A stretch of 42,933 nucleotides of DNA, taken from contig NZ_MKUD01000041.1 in the NCBI RefSeq assembly GCF_001898575.1, forward strand, positions 134,687-177,619, given 5' to 3'. Of this stretch, positions 8,402 to 17,624 are shown one piece after another. A model generated the notes under the pieces. That model had not been told where the DNA came from and made no database searches. It saw only the letters and a program-made list of their open reading frames with translations. The stretch is from Spirosoma sp. 48-14. Its GTDB lineage: Bacteria > Bacteroidota > Bacteroidia > Cytophagales > Spirosomataceae. A program made the position numbers and the translations under genes. Each line of letters starts with the position of its first letter. Position 1 is the first letter of the stretch.

Positions 8402-9841
8402 CTATTTCCAGGCGGGGTTCTGCTCCAACTGCGAGTTGGTCAGAATCTCCAGATTTGGTATGGGGAAGAAGCGATGTTTGTCCTGAACCGGGCGAGATGG
8501 GTAATAGGAGTTCAGCACGTTCGCTACCAGTTTAAACTTACCCGTCCGTGTCAGGTCGTACCAGCGGTCGGCTTCGTAGCATAATTCCCAGGAGCGCTCC
8601 TGCAAAACGGCCTCAATGAAGGCGTCTTTGGTCAGGCCGGTCGTCAGGTCCGGAATACCCGCCCGGCGACGAACGGTGTTGATGGCTGCATAGGCAACGC
8701 TCGTTGGCCCATTTTGCCGGGCTTCGGCTTCAGCAGCAATCAGGTACACATCTGCCAGGCGAAGGATCGGGAAGTTGTTTTCGCCATTGGCCCCGTTCGA
8801 GTTGGGGTCCAGAAATTTCTTGACCAGAATTCGGTCTTTCAGGGTTACATCGGACTGGCCGATCAGCACCCCCGTCGCATTCACGTAAGCGGTATCCAGC
8901 AGTTGTCGTCGTTTGTCAATCGGGTTAAAGGATTTGTAGAACGACATATAGCCGAATGCCGAACCGAAGGCGGTTTTAGAAAAGACCGGAGGGGAGTTGG
9001 CCGGGGCATAAAACCCAACCAGATCATAGCCGATCAGGCCACTCAGCGCTGAAAATTCAGCGGCAAAAATCATCTCTGCACGAGCCGCATCTTCTTTGAG
9101 TGGGTTATAAAGGTCCAGCACATTGGGCATGAGGCTATACCGATTTGACTGGAGTAACGACTGTGCATTTTCGGCGGCTTTGGCGTAATTGCCTGCATAC
9201 AGATAGGCCTTGGCCAGTAAGCCCTGAGCGGCCCCACTGGCGGCCCGCCCCCGGTCTTTGGGCTGTGCCGGAAGGTCTTTAACGGCCTGTTCCAGGTCTT
9301 TTATCAAAAAAGCATAGACATCTTCGGCCTTACTTTTGGGGGCTTCGGTGCTGGCAATGTCTTTCGTACTGATCTGTTTGATGGGTACATCGCCAAAGGT
9401 TTTCACCAGGTGGAAGTAATAAAGTCCCCGCAGAAACTGCGCTTCGGCCAGGATTTGTTTTTTGCGCGTTTCGTCCATCGATACGCGGGGTACATTTTCG
9501 ATAACCTGATTGGCCCGGTTGACGCCGTTGTAACAGTGCTGCCAGTATTGGCCGATCAGATCGTTGGTTGCGTCGTAGGAGAAGACGGTTAGCTGCTCCC
9601 GTCCGACAACGGCCCGCGGAAAGCACTGGTCCGCCGAGTAGTCGGGCACCTGCGTTCCTACCCGGCTGTACAGATCGGTGATGGGTGTATAAGCCGCCGT
9701 AAGCGCAGCTTCGGCATCGGATGCCGTATTGTAAAACTGGCTTGGCGTAATGAACGAATAGGGTTTTTCGGCCAACTGACAACCGGTCAAAGCGGACGCT
9801 AAAGCGATAAAAAGCAGAGGGAGTTGATAGATCCGTTTCAT
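8402..9841 (-). CDS. susD: SusD/RagB-family glycan-binding lipoprotein
   Basis: 479 residues. A lipoprotein signal ends in LTGC with the acylated Cys at residue 21, which places it on the outer membrane. The N-terminal part (KPYSFITPSQFYNTASDAEAALTAAY) and a C-terminal part with RLADVYLIAAEAEAR, RRRAGIPDL, ERSWELCYEADRWYDL and a final FFPIPNLEI...NP are signatures of SusD-like starch-binding proteins. The protein binds glycan chains and caps the SusC transporter. It begins 13 bases after the susC stop, the usual tandem arrangement. Which glycan it binds is not readable from sequence. Confidence 0.96.
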   Translation of the reverse strand: MKRIYQLPLLFIALASALTGCQLAEKPYSFITPSQFYNTASDAEAALTAAYTPITDLYSRVGTQVPDYSADQCFPRAVVGREQLTVFSYDATNDLIGQYWQHCYNGVNRANQVIENVPRVSMDETRKKQILAEAQFLRGLYYFHLVKTFGDVPIKQISTKDIASTEAPKSKAEDVYAFLIKDLEQAVKDLPAQPKDRGRAASGAAQGLLAKAYLYAGNYAKAAENAQSLLQSNRYSLMPNVLDLYNPLKEDAARAEMIFAAEFSALSGLIGYDLVGFYAPANSPPVFSKTAFGSAFGYMSFYKSFNPIDKRRQLLDTAYVNATGVLIGQSDVTLKDRILVKKFLDPNSNGANGENNFPILRLADVYLIAAEAEARQNGPTSVAYAAINTVRRRAGIPDLTTGLTKDAFIEAVLQERSWELCYEADRWYDLTRTGKFKLVANVLNSYYPSRPVQDKHRFFPIPNLEILTNSQLEQNPAWK

Positions 9842-9854
9842 GGTTCAGGAGTAC

Positions 9855-12800
9855 TTAAAACGTTAGTTGAAGGCCAGCGATAAATGATTTGGCAACCGGA
9901 TAGCCAATGTTGTCGACACCCAGGTTCAGGTTATTCTGCCCGGCCGTGTTCACTTCGGGGTCGTAACCCGTGTATTTCGTAATCGTGACAAAGTTGTTGG
10001 CGCTGACGTAGACACGACTGTTTCTGAGCCAGTTTATCTTGCCGATCTGGGGGAAGGTATAGCCCAGGGTCGCGTTCTTGAACCGGACGAATGAGCCATC
10101 CTCGATCTGGAAGTCGGACTGACTCACCCGCTGCCCGATCGACGCTTTCTGGTAGCGATTCGACGGGTTGGAAGGTGTCCAGCGGTCAACGACCGTAACG
10201 TATTGGTTAGAGCCACCGGATGCACTCTCCAGCCGAAGCCGGGCCACATTGAACAGCTGATTGCCCTGCACGCCCTGGATGAACAGGCTGAAATCGAAGC
10301 CTTTAAATTTCAGGTTGTTGGTCAGCCCGAAATAGTAGTTCGGGTTTGGGTTACCGATAATATCCTGATCGGCCGCCGAAATAACGCCGTCGCCATTCAG
10401 GTCCCGGTAGCGTATATTACCTGCTGTCTTTCCGGTAGGTATATTGTCGCCGGTCTGGTAGATGCCATCGAAATAATAGCCGTAAAATGAGCCGATAGGT
10501 GCCCCGATCCGAAGCAGACTGGTGTTTGAAAAGGCCGCTACGGAACCTCCTCCATCACCGGGAATGATCTCGGTTCGTTTTCCGTCGATCAGCGTCAGCT
10601 TATTCCGATTGGCCGATATATTGCCGCTGATGTCCCATTTCAGTGGCCCGTTCAGAACGCCCACGTTGAGCGACAGTTCGATCCCCCGGTTTTCAAGGCC
10701 TCCGAAGTTGCCGAACACCGAACCAAAGCCCGACGAAAGGGGGATAGCCCGCGACAACAACAGGTCACTCGTCTTTTTGATGTATACGTCGGCTGTCAGC
10801 TGAACCCGGTTGTTCAGCAAACCAATATCTACCCCCAGGTCCGTTTGCGCACTCTTTTCCCAACGCAGGTCCGGGTTGGCAATGTTGGCCGCCAGAATGC
10901 CGATATTCCGGGTGTTGTTGAAGTTATAGTTGCCTACGGAGTTCAGGCGCGATAACGAGTTGTACAGGGGAATGTCCGCGTTGCCTGTGATCCCGAAACT
11001 GGCTCTCAATTTTAGGTCGCTCACGACCTGCTGTCCCTGCATGAATTTTTCTTCCGAAACGCGCCAGGCGCCCGCTACCGACGGGAAAAAGCCGTACTTA
11101 TTGTTGGCACCGAAGCGGCTCGATCCATCGACCCGGCCCGTCAGCGTGAGCAGGTACTTACTTTTGTAATTGTAGTTGATACGGCCGGTGTAGGAGTCCA
11201 GACGCCAGGATTGTTTGTTGCTGCTGATGGTGACAATAGAAGCCTGGCTCAAATTGTCGTTCAGTACCAGATCGTTGGGGAAGGTCTGGCCCGTCGATGC
11301 ATCGCTGGTTTGTAACTGGCTTTGCGTCGAGAAAACCCCCGTCAGCGCCAGATTGTGTACGCCGAACGATTTCTGGTAGTTCAGCAGACTTTCGTGCAGA
11401 AAGGTGTTGCTGTAGGTATTCCCCTTTCCGCCGATCCCATTAACCTGGGCACCCGTGCGGACGAGCCGATTGACGTACGAATCGCGGGTGTCATTCACCA
11501 GATCCCCGCCAAACGAAGCCCGGTACGTCAGCCCATCGATGATTGTCCAGTCGGCAAAGATGTTCCCCAGAAACCGGCGGGTTGTGTTGCGGTTCAGTAC
11601 ATTGGTCGCAACCGAAATCGGATTGTTGATGTCGATGTACCGGCCGCTGAAAATGGTCGGGTTCCCCTGGGCATCATAGGGCGACACGGTCGGCGGGGCA
11701 GCCAGAGCCGATATGACAATCCCACCGGCACCGGCATCGGCCAGGGTCGATGTCACGGCGCCATTGTTTTGCGAGTAGGTATAGGTCAGACTGGTTCCGA
11801 TCTTGAAATTTTTGCTGATCGTATTGTCCAGGTTTACCCGTACGGACCCCCGCTTGAAATTTGAATTGATAATGATGCCGTCCTGATCAAAGTAGTTCAG
11901 CGACACATTGAATAGGGATTTGTCTGTACCACCCGATACCGACAGCTGGTGGTTCTGCATGCCTCCTTTTTGAAAAATGTAGGATTGCCAGTCGGTACCG
12001 GCACCTAACTGCTCCGGGTTCGGATAGAGTGTTTGCCCGGAAATTTCGTTTTCATACTGAGCAAACTGGGTAGCGTTCATAAGCGGCAGCATCCGGCGTA
12101 TCTGCTGCTGGCCATAATAGCCTTCATAGGTAACCCGGGTCTGGCCTGTCTTCCCGCGTTTGGTCGTGATGAGCACGACGCCATTAGCACCCCGCGTACC
12201 GTAAATAGCCGTAGCCGACGCGTCTTTGAGGACCTCAATACTTTCAATGTCGTTCGGGTTGAGGGTTGAAAGCACGGAAAGGCGGTTGCCGTTGTCGGTG
12301 CCGAAGCTGCTACCGCCACCCGCCAGTGGATTATCATTGCCTGAGATCGGAAAGCCATCGACCACATACAAGGGTTCGCTGCTGCCACTGATGGAGCTGT
12401 TGCCCCGAATCCGGACACTGATGGTACCGCCCGGTGCACCCGAGTTCTGGGTTACCTGAACGCCCGACGCACGGGCCTGCAAGCCCTGCACGAAGTTGGC
12501 AATGGGTGTTTGTTTCAGTTCTGCCGCTTTTACGGAAGAGACCGCGCCTGTCAGATCGCTTTTTTTGACCGTGCCATACCCCACGACCACCACTTCGTTC
12601 AGCGAGCGATCATCCGTTTCCAGCACTATATTGACGTTGTTCTGCCCGACGATTGAAACGTCTTTCGTCTGGTAGCCGATGTACGAAACCGTTACAACAC
12701 GGGTACCCTCGGGAACCGAGAGAACAAACGCACCCTCCGCATTCGTAGTTGCCCCAATCTGCGTGTTTTTGACGATGATGTTGGCGCCCGGGATGCCCTG

Positions 12801-12941
12801 CCTGGTATCGGCAGAGGTGACAACCCCTTTCAGCGTAACCGACCGACCGGACTGTGCCTGACAATGGAGACTCAACAGGAGCATGAAACCGATGATCCAA
12901 CGGCTTTTCTCCCTGCTGGCAAATGCTGTAAAAAGATCCAT
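9855..12941 (-). CDS. susC: SusC/RagA-family TonB-dependent outer-membrane glycan transporter
   Basis: 1028 residues. The parts in order are: an export signal (about 1-30), a carboxypeptidase-regulatory-like beta-sandwich (VTLKGVVTSADTRQGIPG..., about 35-115), the conserved SLNEVVVVGYGT segment, the TonB plug with IRGNSSISGSSEPLYVVDGFPI, and a beta-barrel ending in LQLTF. This is the standard layout of SusC-like importers that move oligosaccharides into the periplasm using TonB energy. It is the first gene of the leftward operon. The 322-base gap to the divergent lacI gene holds the paired operators, so LacI-type repression is the likely control. Confidence 0.97.
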   Translation of the reverse strand: MDLFTAFASREKSRWIIGFMLLLSLHCQAQSGRSVTLKGVVTSADTRQGIPGANIIVKNTQIGATTNAEGAFVLSVPEGTRVVTVSYIGYQTKDVSIVGQNNVNIVLETDDRSLNEVVVVGYGTVKKSDLTGAVSSVKAAELKQTPIANFVQGLQARASGVQVTQNSGAPGGTISVRIRGNSSISGSSEPLYVVDGFPISGNDNPLAGGGSSFGTDNGNRLSVLSTLNPNDIESIEVLKDASATAIYGTRGANGVVLITTKRGKTGQTRVTYEGYYGQQQIRRMLPLMNATQFAQYENEISGQTLYPNPEQLGAGTDWQSYIFQKGGMQNHQLSVSGGTDKSLFNVSLNYFDQDGIIINSNFKRGSVRVNLDNTISKNFKIGTSLTYTYSQNNGAVTSTLADAGAGGIVISALAAPPTVSPYDAQGNPTIFSGRYIDINNPISVATNVLNRNTTRRFLGNIFADWTIIDGLTYRASFGGDLVNDTRDSYVNRLVRTGAQVNGIGGKGNTYSNTFLHESLLNYQKSFGVHNLALTGVFSTQSQLQTSDASTGQTFPNDLVLNDNLSQASIVTISSNKQSWRLDSYTGRINYNYKSKYLLTLTGRVDGSSRFGANNKYGFFPSVAGAWRVSEEKFMQGQQVVSDLKLRASFGITGNADIPLYNSLSRLNSVGNYNFNNTRNIGILAANIANPDLRWEKSAQTDLGVDIGLLNNRVQLTADVYIKKTSDLLLSRAIPLSSGFGSVFGNFGGLENRGIELSLNVGVLNGPLKWDISGNISANRNKLTLIDGKRTEIIPGDGGGSVAAFSNTSLLRIGAPIGSFYGYYFDGIYQTGDNIPTGKTAGNIRYRDLNGDGVISAADQDIIGNPNPNYYFGLTNNLKFKGFDFSLFIQGVQGNQLFNVARLRLESASGGSNQYVTVVDRWTPSNPSNRYQKASIGQRVSQSDFQIEDGSFVRFKNATLGYTFPQIGKINWLRNSRVYVSANNFVTITKYTGYDPEVNTAGQNNLNLGVDNIGYPVAKSFIAGLQLTF

Positions 12942-13115
12942 AAAGGTGATTAAGGTTTAAGCGTTTGTATTGGAATAAGTCAAAATAGTGTTGGTTTCCG
13001 AGGGCGCTCGAAAAAATCCCATAGATTGCCAGAATTGCTTGGGTTGGTTCCGCCTGTGAAAACGATCTGTGAATTTTTTCTTCTAAAATCTCAGAACAGT
13101 ACAAACATTGAAAAA

Positions 13116-13130
13116 TATAGTACTAAATTT
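13116..13130. repeat. Left copy of a 15-bp direct repeat flanking the operators
   Basis: TATAGTACTAAATTT lies between susC and the paired operators. A second copy with one mismatch is at 13235-13249. The two are 119 bases apart and bracket the palindrome. They could be binding sites for a further regulator or parts of the two divergent promoters; neither can be shown from sequence. Confidence 0.5.
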
Positions 13131-13150
13131 TGAGGGCTTTGTGGATTTAT

Positions 13151-13193
13151 TTTCATGGGAACGCTCCCATTTCGTGGGAGCGTTCCCATGAAA
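13151..13193. promoter_or_regulatory. Pair of mirror-image LacI-type operators in a 43-bp palindrome
   Basis: Two 19-base arms that are exact reverse complements surround the 5-base spacer TTTCG. The arms contain TGGGAACGCTCCCA (13156-13169) and TGGGAGCGTTCCCA (13175-13188). Each is a near-palindrome with the central CG typical of LacI/GalR operators, and each is the exact reverse complement of the other. Their centres are 19 bases apart, close to two helical turns, so two dimers would sit on about the same DNA face. The site lies 209 bases upstream of susC and 70 upstream of lacI, so it could control both. The palindrome could also form a strong hairpin if transcribed. Confidence 0.8.
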
Positions 13194-13234
13194 TGAGAGC
13201 AATTGGTAAAAAAAGTGCTATTTTGTATTATTGG

Positions 13235-13249
13235 TATAGTACAAAATTT
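13235..13249. repeat. Right copy of the 15-bp direct repeat
   Basis: TATAGTACAAAATTT lies 14 bases before the lacI start codon and matches 13116-13130 in 14 of 15 positions. See the left copy. Confidence 0.5.
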
Positions 13250-13263
13250 ATATCTTCATTCAT

Positions 13264-14286
13264 ATGAAGCGGCACCAGGTAACTATAATTGACATTGCCC
13301 AGAAGTTGAACATTTCGAAATCCACTGTTTCACGGGCGCTCACCGGGCACCCGAGTGTACGGACTGATACCCGACAGGCAGTTATGGAACTTGCTCAGCA
13401 AATGGATTATCAGCGTAACATGCTGGCTATTAATTTGTCCTCCAGTCAGAGCCGGACCATTGGCATCATCGTGCCTGAGTTTGTGACGTCTTTCTTTCCT
13501 ATTGTCATCATGGGGGCTCAGGAGATTGCTGCCCAGTCGGGCTATTCAGTACTGATCAGTCAATCAAATGAAACCTACGAAACCGAAGTCGCCAATGCGA
13601 AGGTTATGCTGGCGAATCGGGTAGATGGCGTGCTGATCTCCATGACGCGTGAGACCAAAAATTTTGAGCACTTTGACGTTTTCAAACGAAAAGGGATACC
13701 CCTAGTCTTCTTCAACCGCGTATGCCATGACATTGAAACACCCAAAGTGGTGGTCGACGATTACGAAGGGGCTTTTAAAGCGACCGAACATCTGATTCTG
13801 CTGGGAAAAAAGCGCATCGCCCATCTGGCTGGCCCGCCGTCCCTGTACATCAGCCGAAAGCGACTGGAAGGGTATAAAGACGCCTTGCGGAAGCATAAAC
13901 GCCCTATCCTGGACGATCTGATCATTAGCTACGACCTGACGCTGGAGAAAGTGAAGATTTACGTGAAATACCTGCTGGACTTGCCCACCCCGCCCGATGC
14001 GCTTTTTGCCGTCAATGACCCCACCGCCATCGAAGCCATCAATGTGATCAAGGAACAGGGTTTGTCAATCCCTGAGCAGATGGCCGTTGTCGGTTTCAGT
14101 AACGATTACGGGTCTGCATTGATTGAACCCGGTTTGACCACTATGGCCCAGCCAACCCGGGAGATCGGTCAGGTAGCTGCTCAACTGCTGCTCGACCAGA
14201 TTCATACGGATTCGTCGGTATGGAAGCCGATCACACGGGTACTCAAAACTGAACTGATCATCCGGGGTTCGAGCCAACGAAATTAG
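13264..14286 (+). CDS. LacI/GalR-family transcriptional regulator of the glycan locus
   Basis: 340 residues, starting at the ATG at 13264. Residues about 6-50 are a LacI-type helix-turn-helix and hinge (TIIDIAQKLNISKSTVSRAL, then the hinge region before RTIGIIVPE). Residues about 65-335 form the periplasmic-binding-protein-like sensor domain with the usual landmarks DGVLIS, GIPLVFFNR, HLAGPP and PDALFAVND. It probably represses or activates the divergent susC operon by binding the paired operators next to it and is released by a sugar ligand. Many SusCD loci use ECF sigma/anti-sigma pairs or hybrid two-component sensors; none is seen here. Confidence 0.93.
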   Translation: MKRHQVTIIDIAQKLNISKSTVSRALTGHPSVRTDTRQAVMELAQQMDYQRNMLAINLSSSQSRTIGIIVPEFVTSFFPIVIMGAQEIAAQSGYSVLISQSNETYETEVANAKVMLANRVDGVLISMTRETKNFEHFDVFKRKGIPLVFFNRVCHDIETPKVVVDDYEGAFKATEHLILLGKKRIAHLAGPPSLYISRKRLEGYKDALRKHKRPILDDLIISYDLTLEKVKIYVKYLLDLPTPPDALFAVNDPTAIEAINVIKEQGLSIPEQMAVVGFSNDYGSALIEPGLTTMAQPTREIGQVAAQLLLDQIHTDSSVWKPITRVLKTELIIRGSSQRN

Positions 14287-14313
14287 TTTGGCCAGCAGAT
14301 AGTTCAGCAATGC

Positions 14314-14346
14314 TGTTTCTGCGCAGACGTTGTCCGTGCAGAAACA
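14314..14346 (+). terminator. Hairpin downstream of lacI
   Basis: A 9-bp perfect stem, TGTTTCTGC and GCAGAAACA, with a 15-base loop begins 27 bases after the lacI stop. No T run follows on the plus strand, so a true intrinsic terminator is uncertain. Confidence 0.4.
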
Positions 14347-14595
14347 TACGAGTCTTAGATTAATTCGATTGAACGGTCGTCTATATACGTTATGGTGTAC
14401 TGTAAGTCATTCATCACCCGATCACTGATTCTCAGGTATTCGTAGGTGATACGTCCTGGTTGTACATTGACTATGTATCTCAGTGCCACAGACGCTACAA
14501 CAGGCTACGCGGAGTGTGATCCGGTTATGGAGATGGAGATTCTGGATGGTACGGTTTTGAATGGCATGCCTGACGTTCGCCAGACAAAAGCCTAT
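14347..14595. other. Gap between lacI and the GH29 gene; no gene assigned
   Basis: The gap separates convergent lacI and the fucose operon. Two short frames look somewhat protein-like: a minus-strand stretch at 14358-14504 (49 codons ending at a TAA, with alternating beta-strand-like residues such as QPGRITYEYLRI) and a plus-strand one at about 14443-14625 that overlaps the GH29 3' end. Neither has a clear start or family. They may be a remnant or chance. Confidence 0.3.
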
Positions 14596-16350
14596 TCAGC
14601 CGTTATTGGTTTGTTCGGGGCGTGATGTTCCAAATAGCTGAAACTCACGCACACCGGGGTAGCCCGATGAATCGTTGATGACCAGCCGGAATCGTTGCGC
14701 CCGTACGGGCGTAATCTCTTTCGACCAGTTTCCCATGGTTGTATCCCGTACCAGGGTTATCCATCGCCCGGCCTTTTGGTACTGAATCGTAAAATCCTTG
14801 ATTTGTGATTTTTGATAGACCAGTTCGCTGACGGCTATGCGGCTAATCGATTGTGATTTCCCCAGATCGATCTCCAGCCAGCCTGTATGCTGAAACAAGT
14901 TCATGACCGAATCGGACATATAATGAACATTGCGGCCATAATAGGCATTGAAATCGACATCTGTCCGGCGACCTGGTTTCCAGGCCGTATTCGGATTATC
15001 GTCGACGGCCGCCGAGGCATCGTGTAAGAAGTTGCCTAAAGCGCTCGAAGCTCTGGCCTGCTGGCCATAGGAAAGGGCACCACTGCTGGTAAATGGCCGG
15101 ATCAGCTCTACCGACGCGGCTGATCGATCGAGTGTGAGGGCGATGACGGTAGCCACCGAATCCCGGCTTGAGGCAGGCAGGCTAATGTACAGCCCATCTG
15201 GTTTCTGGTTCACCGTCACGGTTTTTCCATTCAGCAACTGGGCTTTTTTTATCGATCCAGCCAGGGGTGGGAGCCGAATTTCGGCAGGCGATTCCGGAAA
15301 AAGATACACGTAAACCCTGTTTTTACGATACGTGCTCACATACTGTCGGGTAGGCATGTACGGGCCACCTCGTACCTGATAAATGGCTTCAGCATGTTGG
15401 TTGATCCAGTCGCCCATTTCGTTTGTACGGCTTACGAACGATGCCGGGAAAACCCCGGTGCTGTCAGGCCCGATGTTGAACAGCAAATTGCCGTTGCCTC
15501 CAATGCAGCGCAACAGTGTCTGCACACACTCGGGCAGTGGTCGGGGGGTATCGCCGAATTTCCAGGCCCACTGGTGGCCCATGTTGGTACAGGTTTCCCA
15601 GGGCACTTTTCCGTAGCCCGCTACAAAGTTTTCGGGCGTGGCATAGTCAGAGTACGGGCCAACCCGGGCATGAGACTCATCGGGCGTAAAGGGCTCGAGT
15701 CGATTGTTGATAATAATGTCAGGCTGTAAACGACGCGCCAGATCGTATACCTGTTTGGGATGCGTTGGGCTGGGCCACCCTTCAAAATCGATCCAGAGCA
15801 GGCTGATTTTTCCATAGTTGGTCAGTAGTTCCCGAACCTGGGTCAGCATTCGTTGAACGAACACATCATTTGTTGCTGGATTCCGGCAATCCGGGTCTTT
15901 CCAGTCGCCCACCGAAAAATACCAGCCGATGGGTAATCCCTCCTGATGGGCTGCCTGTGCCAGTTCCTTACACACGTCACGGCCAAACGGTGAGTGCATG
16001 ATGTTGTACGATACCGTTTTGGTGTCCCACAGACAGAAGCCGTCGTGATGCTTGGCAGTCAGCACGATCTGTTTGAACCCGTTCCGTTTGGCCATCCGAA
16101 CCCATTCGAGCGCATTGAAGCGAGTCGGATTGAACCCTCGATACAGGGAGTCGTAGCGAGCCTTCCCGTAGGCTTGCCGCGACCAGCTTATTTCCTTGCC
16201 AATGCGGCTGACCGGCCCCCAGTGTACAAACAGACTCAGCGGATTATCACGCCATCGTTGCAGACGACCTGCATCGGATGAGGGCAATTGGGCCAGAACG
16301 GGGTTGGTCAGCAGTAAACCACAGTAGAGTAGTTTTATGGATAGACGCAT
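14596..16350 (-). CDS. GH29 alpha-L-fucosidase with C-terminal discoidin-type domain
   Basis: 584 residues with an N-terminal signal peptide (about 1-20, ending VLA). The catalytic barrel spans about 25-340, with family landmarks FVHWGP (41-46), TAKHHDGFCLWDT (98-110) and LLWIDFEGW (184-192), where Asp188 is the expected nucleophile. A linker and beta-sandwich follow. Residues about 430-578 read like an F5/F8 type C (discoidin, CBM32-like) sugar-binding domain (WLEIDLGKSQSISRIAV...VREFQLFG). The enzyme removes terminal alpha-L-fucose outside the cytoplasm. It is the last gene of the fucose operon, 5 bases after fucP, so the free fucose can be imported by the permease encoded beside it. It is a second fucosidase next to the GH95 gene. 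Confidence 0.92.
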   Translation of the reverse strand: MRLSIKLLYCGLLLTNPVLAQLPSSDAGRLQRWRDNPLSLFVHWGPVSRIGKEISWSRQAYGKARYDSLYRGFNPTRFNALEWVRMAKRNGFKQIVLTAKHHDGFCLWDTKTVSYNIMHSPFGRDVCKELAQAAHQEGLPIGWYFSVGDWKDPDCRNPATNDVFVQRMLTQVRELLTNYGKISLLWIDFEGWPSPTHPKQVYDLARRLQPDIIINNRLEPFTPDESHARVGPYSDYATPENFVAGYGKVPWETCTNMGHQWAWKFGDTPRPLPECVQTLLRCIGGNGNLLFNIGPDSTGVFPASFVSRTNEMGDWINQHAEAIYQVRGGPYMPTRQYVSTYRKNRVYVYLFPESPAEIRLPPLAGSIKKAQLLNGKTVTVNQKPDGLYISLPASSRDSVATVIALTLDRSAASVELIRPFTSSGALSYGQQARASSALGNFLHDASAAVDDNPNTAWKPGRRTDVDFNAYYGRNVHYMSDSVMNLFQHTGWLEIDLGKSQSISRIAVSELVYQKSQIKDFTIQYQKAGRWITLVRDTTMGNWSKEITPVRAQRFRLVINDSSGYPGVREFQLFGTSRPEQTNNG

Positions 16351-16355
16351 AGTGA

Positions 16356-17624
16356 TCAGTGGTTTAGGATGGTTTGGGTACGTACAGGCTGCGAAGTGAT
16401 GTAGCCCCGCAGACCATAATACAGGATGTAGCTATAACAGAGTACAGGCACGGTAAAAGCCAGCCGAATGCTCAACGTATCCGAAATTAGCCCCATAATG
16501 GGCGGAATAAGCGCTCCACCTACTATACTCATGATCAGCAGGGAAGAACCTGTTTTGGTATACGCCCCCAGCTGATGAATACTCAGTGTGAACAGGATAG
16601 GATACATGACAGAGGTGAACAACCCCACGCAGCTCAACGCATACAAAGAGACATAGCCCGTTGTAAGCATAGCGATAATGACCAGCAGCCCGGCACCTGC
16701 CGCGCAGCGCGTCAGCAACCGCGCCGAATCGACCTGTTGCAATAGCCAGGCTCCCGCCAGCCGCCCCAGCAGGACCAGGGCCATAAAGAGCGTGATGAAC
16801 AGGGCAGCTTTCTGCTCGGACAAACCCGGCAGCTTCTCCGATCTGGCATACCGGATCAGAAAGCTAACAATGCCTACTTCGGCACCCAGGTAACAAAATA
16901 CGCCCAGTGCCCCCAGCACGGTATGTCGAAAGCCAAGGATGTCCTTAAGACGGGCCGATGTCTCTCCGTTTTCGGTCAGGGTGGGCAGTGGAATGAACAG
17001 CAGGCATAGGCCCAGTACCAAAAACAGGATCGCCAGGCATAGGTAAGGCGTTTTAACCAGTTGGGCCTCGGCATTCAGAAAGGCCGTCAGCTGATCCGGT
17101 TTCAGCTGTTGCAGGCTGGCTTCCGGAATATCCTGTGCATGCAGCAGAAACTGGGCGCCAACCAGTGGGCCAAGGGTAGCGCCTAACGACCCAACAGCGG
17201 AGGCCAGACTTAATCGGCTCGATGCGCGTTCGGGATCGCCCAGTACCGAAATATAGGGCGTGGCAGTTACTTCCAGAAACGTAAATCCGGCCGCCATAAT
17301 GAAGAGCGCTCCCAGAAAAAGGGGATAGTACCTGGTTTCGGCGGCCGGGAAAAATAAACCAGCTCCCAGGGCTGCCGTCAGAAGGCCAGTTACCATGCCT
17401 GCCCGATAGCCGTAGCGCTGGATGAACTGGCCTACCGGCAACGCCAGCAAAAAGTAACCACCAAAAAAAGCAGTCTGAACAAGCGACGATTGCAGGTCGG
17501 TAAGCTGGCAGGCTCGTTTTAAGTGCGGAATCAATACATCGTTGATGTTCCGGCTGAGATTCCAGATGAACATCAGGCTCATAACGACCAGCAGGGGGAC
17601 CACAAAGCGCGATGATGTTTTCAT
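16356..17624 (-). CDS. fucP: L-fucose:proton symporter, FucP-type MFS transporter
   Basis: 422 residues with about 12 membrane helices and the FucP-family N-terminus (WNLSRNINDVLIPHLKRA). Asp29 in NDVLIP and Glu118 in FLEVTATPYI sit where E. coli FucP has its two key acidic residues for proton coupling and sugar binding (Asp46 and Glu135). Context agrees: fucosidase downstream, mutarotase and fuconate dehydratase upstream. The start codon overlaps the mutarotase stop (ATGA), indicating translational coupling. Family members can also carry other sugars such as glucose or galactose, but this neighbourhood favours L-fucose. Confidence 0.88.
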   Translation of the reverse strand: MKTSSRFVVPLLVVMSLMFIWNLSRNINDVLIPHLKRACQLTDLQSSLVQTAFFGGYFLLALPVGQFIQRYGYRAGMVTGLLTAALGAGLFFPAAETRYYPLFLGALFIMAAGFTFLEVTATPYISVLGDPERASSRLSLASAVGSLGATLGPLVGAQFLLHAQDIPEASLQQLKPDQLTAFLNAEAQLVKTPYLCLAILFLVLGLCLLFIPLPTLTENGETSARLKDILGFRHTVLGALGVFCYLGAEVGIVSFLIRYARSEKLPGLSEQKAALFITLFMALVLLGRLAGAWLLQQVDSARLLTRCAAGAGLLVIIAMLTTGYVSLYALSCVGLFTSVMYPILFTLSIHQLGAYTKTGSSLLIMSIVGGALIPPIMGLISDTLSIRLAFTVPVLCYSYILYYGLRGYITSQPVRTQTILNH

